Below, piece by piece: positions 9,805-17,272 of a stretch of DNA of 64,000 bases. How positions within the stretch are numbered: the first letter of the stretch is position 1; each line of letters starts with the position of its first letter. Both the position numbers and the translations under genes were made by a program. The stretch comes from Bradyrhizobium sp. STM 3843 (GTDB lineage: Bacteria; Pseudomonadota; Alphaproteobacteria; Rhizobiales; Xanthobacteraceae). Below the pieces are notes generated by a model, which was not told the origin of the DNA, ran no database searches, and worked only from the letters and a program-made list of their open reading frames with translations. Location of the stretch: assembly GCF_000239815.1 (NCBI RefSeq), contig NZ_CAFK01000085.1:34674-98673 (forward strand), written 5' to 3'.

Positions 9805-10584
9805 ATGGAGCTGAAATATTCGAAGATCACCCGCAACGGCCCGATCACGGTCGTCACCTTGGCGCGGCCCGAGGTCTACAACGCGCTGCATATCGAGGCG
9901 CATTACGAGCTCAACAAGGTGTTCGATCAGTTCGCCGCCGATCCCGAGCAGTGGGTCGCGATCGTAACCGGCGAGGGCGACAAGGCTTTCTGCGCCGGCA
10001 ACGATCTGAAATGGCAGGCAGCGGGCGGCGCGCGCGGCTGGGACAAGGGCGGCTTCGCCGGACTGACCTCGCGCTTCGACTGCGACAAGCCGCTGATCGC
10101 GGCGGTCAACGGCGTCGCGATGGGTGGCGGCTTCGAGATCGCGCTGGCTTGCGATCTGATCATCGCCTCCGAAAATGCCACCTTCGCCCTGCCCGAGCCG
10201 CGCGTTGGGCTGGCCGCGCTCGCCGGCGGCCTGCAGCGGCTGCCGCGACAGATCGGTCTGAAGCGCGCGATGGGCATGATCCTGACCGCGCGCCATGTCA
10301 GCGCAAAGGAAGGCCTCGAACTCGGCTTCGTCAACGAGGTGGTGCCGCAGGGCGAGGCGCTGGCCGGAGCGATGCGCTGGGCCGAAATGATTGCCAAGAA
10401 CTCGCCGATGTCGATCCGCGCCTCCAAACAGGCGATCGAAAAAGGCCTTGCGGTGTCGCTGCAGCAGGCGGTCATGGAGCAGCGCGACTATCCCGCCGTG
10501 CAGGCGATGCTCAACTCGCAGGACTATATCGAAGGGCCAAAAGCCTTTGCCGAGAAGCGCCCGCCGAAATGGGTGGGGAAGTAA
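9805..10584 (+). CDS. Enoyl-CoA hydratase/isomerase family protein
   Basis: A 259-residue crotonase. Both glutamates of a working hydratase are present: one in GGGFEIALACD and one in FALPEPRVGL. The oxyanion-hole motif FCAGNDLKWQ is also present, so syn-hydration of an enoyl-CoA is the likely reaction. The start is preceded by TGGAGGGA. The gene is divergent from the acyl-CoA dehydrogenase, with 178 bp between starts. The two encode consecutive steps (dehydrogenation, hydration) of a beta-oxidation-type sequence. Confidence 0.9.
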   Translation: MELKYSKITRNGPITVVTLARPEVYNALHIEAHYELNKVFDQFAADPEQWVAIVTGEGDKAFCAGNDLKWQAAGGARGWDKGGFAGLTSRFDCDKPLIAAVNGVAMGGGFEIALACDLIIASENATFALPEPRVGLAALAGGLQRLPRQIGLKRAMGMILTARHVSAKEGLELGFVNEVVPQGEALAGAMRWAEMIAKNSPMSIRASKQAIEKGLAVSLQQAVMEQRDYPAVQAMLNSQDYIEGPKAFAEKRPPKWVGK

Positions 10585-10650
10585 CACTCCATTGTCATTC
10601 CGCGGCATGATCGTGATGAGACGCCCGCTCGCCGTCCACTTTCGTCTGTC

Positions 10651-10762
10651 GTCCCCGCGAACGCGGGGACCCATAGCCACTGGCGGACGTGCTGACGGTC
10701 GGTCTCTCCCAGCGCGCCTCAAACTGACATCACGCGCTATGGGTCCCGGCGTTCGCCGGGAC
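10651..10762. repeat. Paired palindromic repeat in convergent intergenic region
   Basis: Two dyads, GTCCCCGCG-AA-CGCGGGGAC (10651-10670) and GTCCCGGCG-TT-CGCCGGGAC (10743-10762), flank about 70 bp. CCATAG next to the first is mirrored by CTATGG before the second, so the whole forms a large mosaic inverted repeat between two convergent genes. No T-tract follows. Confidence 0.7.
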
Positions 10763-10825
10763 GAGGATAGGAAACGGCGTGCCCAACATGCTCCGTTCGC
10801 TGACGCGCCTCGCAAGGACGGAGGA

Positions 10826-11212
10826 CTAGGCATCACCATCCGTCCTTCCCGCTTCGCGCCGGTAGGACGCATAGTTCGGCTGGTCGACGGCAAGCTTGTC
10901 GAGCGTGGTCTGCCAGAGATGCTCCTTCAGGCCCGGCGTTGAAAGATCCATCGCGCCGCTGGCGATCTTGTCGGCGAGCGCGCGGTTCAAGTCGGAAAGT
11001 GACCCATCCGCGGCGAGCAACGCTTTCAGCCGCGCCAGCTCTGCGGCTTCGCCCTGCTCCGCCGAGGTCAGTTGCCGCGCCACCAGATCCAGCGCGTTGA
11101 TGCCGACGCGCAGCTTGAAGCCCTGATGGCCCGAGATCAGGGGCGCGATGTCGTTGCGCAGGAAATCGGCGACGGCCTTGGCCAATTCCGCGGGTGTCGG
11201 CTCGTCCTGCAT
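10826..11212 (-). CDS. DUF6285 family protein (LvaB-like)
   Basis: A 128-residue soluble protein with mostly helical, charged sequence (DEPTPAELAKAVADFLRNDIAPLISGHQGFKLRVGINALDLVARQL at the N-terminus, shown by position 2-46). It matches the DUF6285 pattern. Genes of this type sit beside APH-like kinases, and in the Pseudomonas putida levulinate pathway the small LvaB partner is needed by the kinase LvaA. The start at 11212 is preceded by GGAG; an in-frame ATG four codons earlier is possible. It is last in the operon crotonase - kinase - DUF6285, with a dispersed repeat between it and the kinase. Role as kinase partner is inferred. Confidence 0.7.
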   Translation of the reverse strand: MQDEPTPAELAKAVADFLRNDIAPLISGHQGFKLRVGINALDLVARQLTSAEQGEAAELARLKALLAADGSLSDLNRALADKIASGAMDLSTPGLKEHLWQTTLDKLAVDQPNYASYRREAGRTDGDA

Positions 11213-11228
11213 AAGGCTCTCCATTCTT

Positions 11229-11276
11229 GGCATGATCTGATTCCGAAAACCGGTTCCCACTTTTCGGGATCATGCC
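11229..11276. repeat. Rhizobiales dispersed palindrome inside an operon
   Basis: Ends GGCATGATC and GATCATGCC are exact inverted copies, with the core GAAAACCGGTTCCCACTTTT. I recognise this as a widely dispersed intergenic element of Rhizobiales. Here it fills the gap between the kinase and the DUF6285 gene, and the TGA stop of the kinase (11270-11272) lies within its outer arm. Confidence 0.85.
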
Positions 11277-12262
11277 GCTCCCCTCGGCGCAAGCAGCCGC
11301 AACAAATCGATTTCCGTCTCCGAGGCGCGGCGGCCGATCATCGCGCGCTCCATTGAATGATCGGGCGCCTCACGGAAGCGCTGCATCATGCCGCAGCACA
11401 TCACGCCCCAGCGCAGCGTGCCCATGACCTCCCAGAACATCACGCGCGCGGCGTCGACCTTGCGACCTGCCGCCTCGTACCCCGCAAACAGGTCTTCACG
11501 CGCGCCGAAGCCGCCGACCGGCTTGTCGATCTCGCCGAAGCGCCAGGAGTTGACGCAGATCCAGCCGAGATCCTCCATCGGGTCGCCGAGATGGGCGAGC
11601 TCCCAGTCGAGCACGGCGCGGACGCCGTCGGGACCGATGATCAGGTTGCCGTGGCGGAAATCGCCATGCACCAACGTCACCTCCGCGGGCGGACCGGGAT
11701 CGTGCTCGGCCAACCAGCGCAGCGCCAGCTCGAACACCGGCCGCGGCCAGCCGAAGCTGCGATATTCGCGCGTGAGCTCGGCGATCTCCTTTGTCGCGCT
11801 CAACTCGCGCAGGCTCGTCGGCAGTTCGTCGCGGGCAACGCCGTGAATGCCCGCGGCGATACCGCCGAGCTGCCGCGCCAGATGCGGCCGCACATCGGCG
11901 AAATCAGCATCGCGCAGGATCTTGCGCGCGATGGTCTCGCCTTCGATCCGCTGCATGATGAAGCCGGTGCCGAGCTCGTCGTCCGGCGTCAACAGATGCA
12001 GCACGCGCGGCGACGGCACGCCGGCCTCATAAGCCAGCTGCATCAGCGCCGCCTCGTTGTCGAGGCCCGCCGCGCGTCCCGGTGCTGCGCCATAGCCCTT
12101 CGGCGCGCGGCGCAGGATCGCGCCAATAGCACCATCGGGATGAACGATGTCGAAGCGCCAGGTCTCCTGGCTGGCGCCGCCCGACAGCATTGCAGCCCCC
12201 GTCACGCCGGTCGCACCCGGCATGAATCGCGCGACGCAGCGGGACAGCGCCGCCTCGATCAT
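11270..12262 (-). CDS. Phosphotransferase family protein, APH fold (LvaA-like)
   Basis: A 330-residue kinase of the aminoglycoside-phosphotransferase (APH) fold. Visible motifs are LSGGASQETWRF (nucleotide-loop region), LVHGDFRHGNLII with the catalytic Asp and Asn, and VLDWELAHLGDP with the metal-binding Asp. The start at 12262 overlaps the upstream crotonase stop by ATGA. In this setting the substrate is unlikely to be an antibiotic. Relatives next to acyl-CoA genes (LvaA, and the kinase half of mammalian ACAD10/11) phosphorylate 4-hydroxyacyl-CoA. The last codons run into a dispersed repeat that supplies the stop, so the extreme C-terminus may differ from relatives. Confidence 0.85.
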   Translation of the reverse strand: MIEAALSRCVARFMPGATGVTGAAMLSGGASQETWRFDIVHPDGAIGAILRRAPKGYGAAPGRAAGLDNEAALMQLAYEAGVPSPRVLHLLTPDDELGTGFIMQRIEGETIARKILRDADFADVRPHLARQLGGIAAGIHGVARDELPTSLRELSATKEIAELTREYRSFGWPRPVFELALRWLAEHDPGPPAEVTLVHGDFRHGNLIIGPDGVRAVLDWELAHLGDPMEDLGWICVNSWRFGEIDKPVGGFGAREDLFAGYEAAGRKVDAARVMFWEVMGTLRWGVMCCGMMQRFREAPDHSMERAMIGRRASETEIDLLRLLAPRGAA

Positions 12263-13053
12263 TGGCCCCGAAACTTGGCGGGACGCTTTTCCAGAAACGC
12301 GCCGACGCCCTCCTTGAAATCCTCGGTCCTCCCGGCGACGCGCTGGAGCTGGAATTCCAGGTTGAGCTGGTCCTCGAACGAGTTCTCCGGACTGTCCCAA
12401 TAGAGCCTGCGGATCAGCGACAGCGCCACCGTCGGGCCGCTGGCGAGTTCACGGGCGAGCTTCATCGCCTCCTCCATCAGCGCGCCGTCGTCGTAGACGC
12501 GGTTGACGAGCCCCCACTGCAGCGCCGTCTCGGCCGGAAGCTTCTCGCCCATCAGCGACAGCTCGATCGCGCGCGCCTTGCCGACCAAGCGCGGCAGCAG
12601 CCAGGTCGAGCCGCAGTCCGGCACCAGGCCGATGCGGCGGAACGCCTGCAGGAAATAGGCGGACTTTGCGCACAGGATCATGTCGCCCATCAGTGCAAAG
12701 CTCATCCCGGCGCCGGCGGCGGGGCCGTTCACGGCGGTGACGATCGGGCAATGCAGGTTGCGCAGCCGACGCAGGAACGGATGAAACGCGGTCTCCAGCG
12801 CCGCGCCGGCATTGCTGCGACCCGGCTTGGCCTGCGTATTGCGGCCCTGCAGATTGGCGCCGGTGCAGAATGCGCGGCCGGCGCCGGTGAGCACCAGGCA
12901 GCGCACCTCGGCCTTCCTCTCCTCGATCTCGTCGAGCGCCTCGGCGAGGCCACCGAGCATGTCGATCGAGACCGCGTTCATGACCTCCTGATGGTCGAGC
13001 GTCAGAACGGCGACCGATCCTTCAATATCCAGCGTGACGTGTTTGAACTGCAT
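12259..13053 (-). CDS. Crotonase, PaaG-like enoyl-CoA isomerase
   Basis: A 264-residue crotonase resembling PaaG (2-(1,2-epoxy-1,2-dihydrophenyl)acetyl-CoA isomerase). The oxyanion motif FCTGANL is present. Both hydratase glutamates are absent (GAGMSFALMGD and FLQAFRRIGL), but LVPDCGSTW carries the Asp used by PaaG-type isomerases. A C=C shift is thus more likely than hydration. It is first in a three-gene operon, overlapping the kinase by 4 bp, and diverges from an SDR 174 bp away. No other paa genes are present, so phenylacetate breakdown is not implied. Confidence 0.87.
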   Translation of the reverse strand: MQFKHVTLDIEGSVAVLTLDHQEVMNAVSIDMLGGLAEALDEIEERKAEVRCLVLTGAGRAFCTGANLQGRNTQAKPGRSNAGAALETAFHPFLRRLRNLHCPIVTAVNGPAAGAGMSFALMGDMILCAKSAYFLQAFRRIGLVPDCGSTWLLPRLVGKARAIELSLMGEKLPAETALQWGLVNRVYDDGALMEEAMKLARELASGPTVALSLIRRLYWDSPENSFEDQLNLEFQLQRVAGRTEDFKEGVGAFLEKRPAKFRGQ

Positions 13054-13227
13054 GGTTTCCTCTCAAGCGCTCGCCGAGGCCGGCATTCTTTGGCGTGGAA
13101 ATTTCACCGGCGGCGTGCGTCGTGGCGACATATTTGATTTTTGCAGGCGCCTTGTCCATGCTTGCCGGATCGGAAGGATCTGCCAAAAGCGCACAGCGGC
13201 TGCGCGGCACAACATACGGAAACGCCC

Positions 13228-14007
13228 ATGACCATTTTCGATCTCACCGGCCGCGTGGCCGTCGTCACCGGCGGCAATGGGGGCATAGGCCTCGGCATCG
13301 CCCAGGCACTTGCGTCCAGTGGCTGCAACGTTTCGATCTGGGGCCGCAATGCCGAGAAGAACCAGGCTGCTGCCAGCTCGATGGCGGCCGGCCCCGGAAA
13401 GATCGACACCCGCATCTGCGACGTCACCAATCCTGCCTCCGTGAACGAGGCCATGAAGGCGACGCTCGACCGGTTCGGCCGCGTTGACGGCTGCTTTGCC
13501 AATGCCGGCATCGGCGGCGGCGGTCGCAGATCCTTCATCGAGCGCAGCGAGGAGGAGTGGCGCACGATGTTTTCGACCAATCTCGACGGCGTCTTCCATG
13601 CCTTCCAGTCCGCCGCCAAGCACATGACCGAGCGCGCGCAAAATGGCGACGCGTTCGGCCGGCTGGTGGCCACCTCGAGCCTGGCTTCGCTGTTCGGCAC
13701 CGCCCGCAACGAGCACTATGCCGCGACTAAGGCTGCGATCAACGCGCTGTGCCGGGCGCTCGCCGTCGAGCTGGCGCGCTATGGCATCACCGCCAATGCG
13801 ATCCTGCCGGGCTGGATCAAGAGCGACATGACCGCAGGCCTGATGGCCAACGACAAGTTCGTCGCCAATGTGATGCCGCGCATTCCGATGCGCCGCTTCG
13901 GCGAGCCCTCCGATTTCGGCGGCATCGCGGTGTACCTGATGAGCAAGGCCTCGTCGTATCACACCGCGGATTGCTTCGTGATCGACGGCGGCTATACGGC
14001 CTTCTGA
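13228..14007 (+). CDS. Classical SDR family oxidoreductase
   Basis: A 259-residue NAD(P)-dependent alcohol/ketone oxidoreductase. TGGNGGIG forms the dinucleotide loop, NAG the stabilising motif, and SS-x10-YAATK the catalytic Ser-Tyr-Lys set. The C-terminal DGGYTAF closes the fold. Arg28 in the WGRN stretch may favour NADP, but this is uncertain. I chose ATG 13228 because the fold begins at once (MTIFDLTGRVAVVTGG); its ribosome site is weak (GGA). It diverges from the crotonase-kinase-DUF6285 operon and may oxidise or reduce a hydroxyacyl-CoA in the same pathway (inference). Confidence 0.88.
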   Translation: MTIFDLTGRVAVVTGGNGGIGLGIAQALASSGCNVSIWGRNAEKNQAAASSMAAGPGKIDTRICDVTNPASVNEAMKATLDRFGRVDGCFANAGIGGGGRRSFIERSEEEWRTMFSTNLDGVFHAFQSAAKHMTERAQNGDAFGRLVATSSLASLFGTARNEHYAATKAAINALCRALAVELARYGITANAILPGWIKSDMTAGLMANDKFVANVMPRIPMRRFGEPSDFGGIAVYLMSKASSYHTADCFVIDGGYTAF

Positions 14008-14235
14008 GACCGGCCTGGACGCGCGGCGCGAAGTGCGTGCGAATCGCGGCTCTTCGTCGCGCGCACCAACGTCTGCAAGCTCCCGCCGTTCAGCTCGCCT
14101 TGCGCGGAACAGGGTTCCGTTCCCGCGGCGTTCTGTCACGTTTCTGAAATTTAATGGCCGCGTCTCTGCGACAGGGTGATGAAACGTGCGTTGCTTCGTT
14201 TTAGATAACTCAAAAAGTTGATCGGGACGGAAGCG

Positions 14236-15078
14236 ATGAAACGGGGAATAACGGTTCTGGCGTGCGTGTCTGCCTTGGCCGTCGCGGGCTATGTCGCGAT
14301 GAGCAAATGGGGAATCGAACACGACAGTCTGGACCTCTACGACGCCGCGCGGCAACGCCCGGTGACGGTCGATGTCGCCGTCCGCAAGGATTATGAGATG
14401 AAGGCCGAAGCCGGCATCCGGCCTCTGCCGGTTGCCGTCATCAGCAACGGTAACACGGTCAGGAACACCGAGTATTCCTTCCTCGCCAACGTGTTTGCCG
14501 CGCGCGGCTATCTCGTCGCCAGCATCCAGCAGGATCTGCCGACCGATCCGCCGCTCGTAACCAAGATCGGCATGCCCTATGTCGGGCGGCTGCCGGTCTA
14601 TGAGAAAGGCGAGGCCAACATCCTGTTCGTGCTGAGCGAGTTGAAGAAGCGGCGTCCGAATGCCGACTACACGCATCTGACCCTGGTCGGCCATTCCAAC
14701 GGGGGCGACACCGCGATGTATTTCGCCAAGGAACATCCGGACCTGGTGTCGCAGGTCGTCACGCTCGATAATCTGCGCGTTCCTTTCGTGATCCGCGACA
14801 AGCTCAAGATCCTGTCCTTCCGCTCCGACGACCCCGTGTTCAAGACCGACCCCGGCGTGCTGCCCGCGCCGCAGGTGGCGAAGAAAGACGGGATCGATAT
14901 CGTCAAGACCCATTTCCAGCACACCTGGATGAGCGACCGTGGTCCCGACAGCGTCAAGGAGCGGATCCAGGCGACGCTCGACAGCTTCCTCGGCGGCGAC
15001 TCGTCGAGCGACCTTGCGCCGGCGCCGACCGACCCCAACAGCCTGCTTGTCAACAACGGCGCAGCTGCGCTGCCGTGA
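14236..15078 (+). CDS. Exported alpha/beta hydrolase-like protein
   Basis: A 280-residue protein with an N-terminal hydrophobic segment (ITVLACVSALAVAGYVAM, residues 4-21) that is either an uncleaved anchor or a signal peptide. The body resembles an alpha/beta hydrolase: LVGHSNGGDTAMYFA is the nucleophile elbow (GHSNG, Ser nucleophile), an Asp in the FRSDDP stretch and a His in KTHFQHTWM are candidates for the triad. ATG 14236 has GGACGGAAG upstream; a TTG six codons earlier is less likely. It stands alone after a 228-bp gap with an AT-rich promoter-like stretch. Substrate unknown. Confidence 0.75.
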   Translation: MKRGITVLACVSALAVAGYVAMSKWGIEHDSLDLYDAARQRPVTVDVAVRKDYEMKAEAGIRPLPVAVISNGNTVRNTEYSFLANVFAARGYLVASIQQDLPTDPPLVTKIGMPYVGRLPVYEKGEANILFVLSELKKRRPNADYTHLTLVGHSNGGDTAMYFAKEHPDLVSQVVTLDNLRVPFVIRDKLKILSFRSDDPVFKTDPGVLPAPQVAKKDGIDIVKTHFQHTWMSDRGPDSVKERIQATLDSFLGGDSSSDLAPAPTDPNSLLVNNGAAALP

Positions 15079-15786
15079 AGTGACACGCAGATGTGCATTC
15101 ACCTCCTCGCGGCGCGATCGGCGTCCGAGTTGTTCTGATCGAGACCCTCTTGATAACGAGAGGGCGCAGGGAAGACCGGGCGTTGGCCTCGCCCATGGCC
15201 CGCCTGCAACAAGGAAAGCAGGCGGCAGTCACCACAGGTCTGGCCGAAACTCCCGGCCTTCCCTGCGCGATGGCTTTACGGCTTATACGCGCTCTCCTTG
15301 GGGACCGGCTTTCTTGCCCCCATTTTCGCGACAACGCTGACGCGTTGCGCGGACATCAGCACCGGGATGCCAGGACCACGCGACTTCGCCGTGCGCCGTG
15401 AGTTGTTCGTCCGCGTGACCTCACGCTGCAACCCAAAGCGCCCACCGCATCCCCGCCCCGCGTATCGTGACGACGCGCGTACGCCCCTCTCATCGAGGCG
15501 GGATGGCGCACACTATGCACGAATTCTGAAAAAACGAAACAGAAATAATTTCGCTGATGGAGCCGAGCGGGACGATCCGCTTGACCCGATTGCGCAAATT
15601 GATCTTTCCGCGCATGCCGATTTACGGCGGTCGGGCGCGTTTCAGCCGCCGCATCCCCTCTCATCGTGAGATGCTTTGCCCGACAGGCAGCATTTGCAGG
15701 CTTAAGCCAAACTCGCTGTCATTCCGGGGCGCAAGAGTGCGCGAGCCCGGAACGACGATCGAGACAAACTGCGTCCGTGCAGCAGC
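15079..15786. other. Gene-free stretch with dispersed-repeat-like sequence
   Basis: About 700 bp lack a convincing gene on either strand: short frames start without ribosome sites and have no recognisable protein pattern. The part at about 15230-15500 (beginning CACCACAGGTCTGGCCGAAA) resembles, from memory, a multi-copy intergenic block of Bradyrhizobium; I could not verify this. A short dyad, GTCATTCCGGG / CCCGGAACGAC (15718-15756, one mismatch), belongs to the same family of palindromes as those at 52.6 kb. An AT-rich patch at 15525-15555 could hold a promoter but no gene follows. Confidence 0.5.
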
Positions 15787-16074
15787 TCACTTCTTTGAGG
15801 GCGACTTCGCCGCGGGGCCATTCTTGTTCCCCGGCATGCCCTTGATGTTGGACGGATCCTGCGCGCTGACATCAGGGTTCTGCCGGCTCATCGACGAGCT
15901 GGAGCCGACCGTGCCCTTGTCGGTGGGCGGACCGTTCTTGTTCCCCGGGGCGCCCTGGATACCGGCGCCGGAATTCTGCGCGCTCGGCGGATTGTTCTGA
16001 GCCCCGCTTTGCGCCGATGCCGCACTTGCAGACAGCAGACACGCGATCGCAATTGCACTCACCATCGCTTTCAT
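15787..16074 (-). CDS. Small secreted protein with two PGNKNGP repeats
   Basis: A 95-residue protein. Residues 1-22 are a classic signal peptide (MKAMVSAIAIACLLSASAAS, cleavage near SAQ). The mature part is low-complexity, rich in Asn, Gln, Ser, Gly and Pro, with two copies of a GxPGNKNGPxxxK unit (in GAPGNKNGPPTDK and GMPGNKNGPAAK). It ends in a basic SPSKK tail. The start at 16074 follows TGGAGGTA, a strong ribosome site. No enzyme motif is seen; the mature protein is probably disordered and periplasmic. Function unknown. Confidence 0.75.
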   Translation of the reverse strand: MKAMVSAIAIACLLSASAASAQSGAQNNPPSAQNSGAGIQGAPGNKNGPPTDKGTVGSSSSMSRQNPDVSAQDPSNIKGMPGNKNGPAAKSPSKK

Positions 16075-16251
16075 GGCGTACCTCCAAAACGAGTATTTTG
16101 TGCAGTTCGAACGTCGCGGCAGCCGCGGCGTTCCGACAACCGGCAAATTAAAGCTGCCCCGTTCCGCTCGGCTCCTGCCCGCTTTATCGGCTTTATGGCC
16201 ACGCTGCATCGCACTACGCTCGGCGATGAAGCCAACAAGCAGGACCCGTCC

Positions 16252-16863
16252 ATGGAATATCTTCCCACCGATCTGTCCCCGCGCGAGCGCTACAAGATCC
16301 TGACCTCCTTTGTGCTGCCGCGGCCGATCGCCTGGGTCACCAGCATGGGCGAGACCGGCGTCGTCAACGCGGCGCCATTCTCGTTCTTCAACGTGCTCGG
16401 CGAGGATCCGCCGCTCTGCGTGTTCGCGATCAACCTGCGCCCCGACGGCCGCACCAAGGACACGCTGGTCAACATTCGCCGCTCAGGCGAGTTCGTGGTG
16501 CACATCACCGACGAGCCGCTGGCCCAGGCGATGCACGACACCGGCGGCGACTTTCCCCCCGATGTCAGCGAGCCCGATCATCTCGGGCTGAATCTCGCGC
16601 CCTCCAGCACGGTGCTGGTGCCGCGGCTTGCCGAGGCGCCGTTCGCCATGGAATGCAGGACCTGGAAGATCATCGACGTCAACGGCGACCGCCAGCTGGT
16701 GTTCGGCGAAGGCGTCAACTTCCACATCCGCGACGAGTTGTGGGACCGCGAGAAGATGCGGGTGCATATGGAGCTGTTCCACCCGGTCGGGCGCATGTTC
16801 GCCGACCGCTATTGCCGCACCAATGACCGGATGGATTTTCCGCCGGCGAAGGGAGAAGGATAA
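16252..16863 (+). CDS. Flavin reductase-like (FMN-binding split-barrel) protein
   Basis: A 203-residue member of the flavin reductase-like/split-barrel FMN-binding family. The N-terminal half carries LPRPIAWVTSMGETGVVNAAPFSFFNVLGEDPPL, the usual flavin-contact strand and loop (residues about 23-56), and KDTLVNIRRSGEFVVHI follows. Such proteins reduce free flavin with NAD(P)H for a partner monooxygenase, or act as FMN-dependent oxidoreductases. No monooxygenase gene is adjacent. The start at 16252 fits the family N-terminus; an in-frame ATG at 16195 is possible. It is divergent from the small secreted protein. Confidence 0.82.
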   Translation: MEYLPTDLSPRERYKILTSFVLPRPIAWVTSMGETGVVNAAPFSFFNVLGEDPPLCVFAINLRPDGRTKDTLVNIRRSGEFVVHITDEPLAQAMHDTGGDFPPDVSEPDHLGLNLAPSSTVLVPRLAEAPFAMECRTWKIIDVNGDRQLVFGEGVNFHIRDELWDREKMRVHMELFHPVGRMFADRYCRTNDRMDFPPAKGEG

Positions 16864-17272
16864 CGGTCTTTCGCCGCCGTTTGCTTGTCCCGGACGCGGT
16901 GCGGCACGCAGTGACGAGCCGCAGAGCCGGGACCCAGAAGCCTCATGCCCGACTTCACGCGGGAGTACGGCGTAGCCCTGCTCGGCTCTTTCGAACTTTT
17001 GAGTCGATCCGCGAAGCTCGATCGCGCGAATGTTCTGACGCGCTGGCGACGTGCGTAGATGCTCGCACTGATCGCGCAATCAGATCCAATTGCCGGAATT
17101 CAACAGGCCAGCTCAATACTCTCGCGGCGTGACTGGGTCCCGGCTCTGCGGCGCAGCACTTCGTGCTGCACCGCGTCCGGGACACGAGAGCAGCGCGCAG
17201 CGGCATCAGCGATGTCTCCGGGCCAAACACGGCGTGGCCAAGACGATCTCCTGAGCGGCTACACTGCGCCGA
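16864..17272. repeat. Long mosaic inverted repeat between convergent genes
   Basis: No gene is seen. Two nested pairs of perfect 17-bp arms are present: TGTCCCGGACGCGGTGC at 16886-16902 pairs with 17168-17184, and GCAGAGCCGGGACCCAG at 16921-16937 pairs with 17133-17149. Between them lie about 195 bp of unique-looking sequence. The arrangement is a dispersed palindromic element whose two halves are separated by a central insert, located between the flavin reductase-like gene and yghU. Confidence 0.8.

Noticed and set aside
12262..12400. N-terminal extension of the APH-type kinase
   Set aside because: It would overlap the upstream crotonase by 142 bp. The ATGA junction at 12259-12262 and the family start at MIEAAL favour the shorter protein.
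14106..14132. GGAAC followed by CGTT, like an EcfG (general stress sigma) promoter
   Set aside because: The spacing is 18 bp to CGTT, whereas the known form has 16-17, so the match is not good enough.
13063..15102. Very long open frame on the minus strand opposite the SDR and alpha/beta hydrolase genes
   Set aside because: It runs antisense to two genes with clear family motifs and has no family pattern itself. GC-rich codon use often leaves such antisense frames open.
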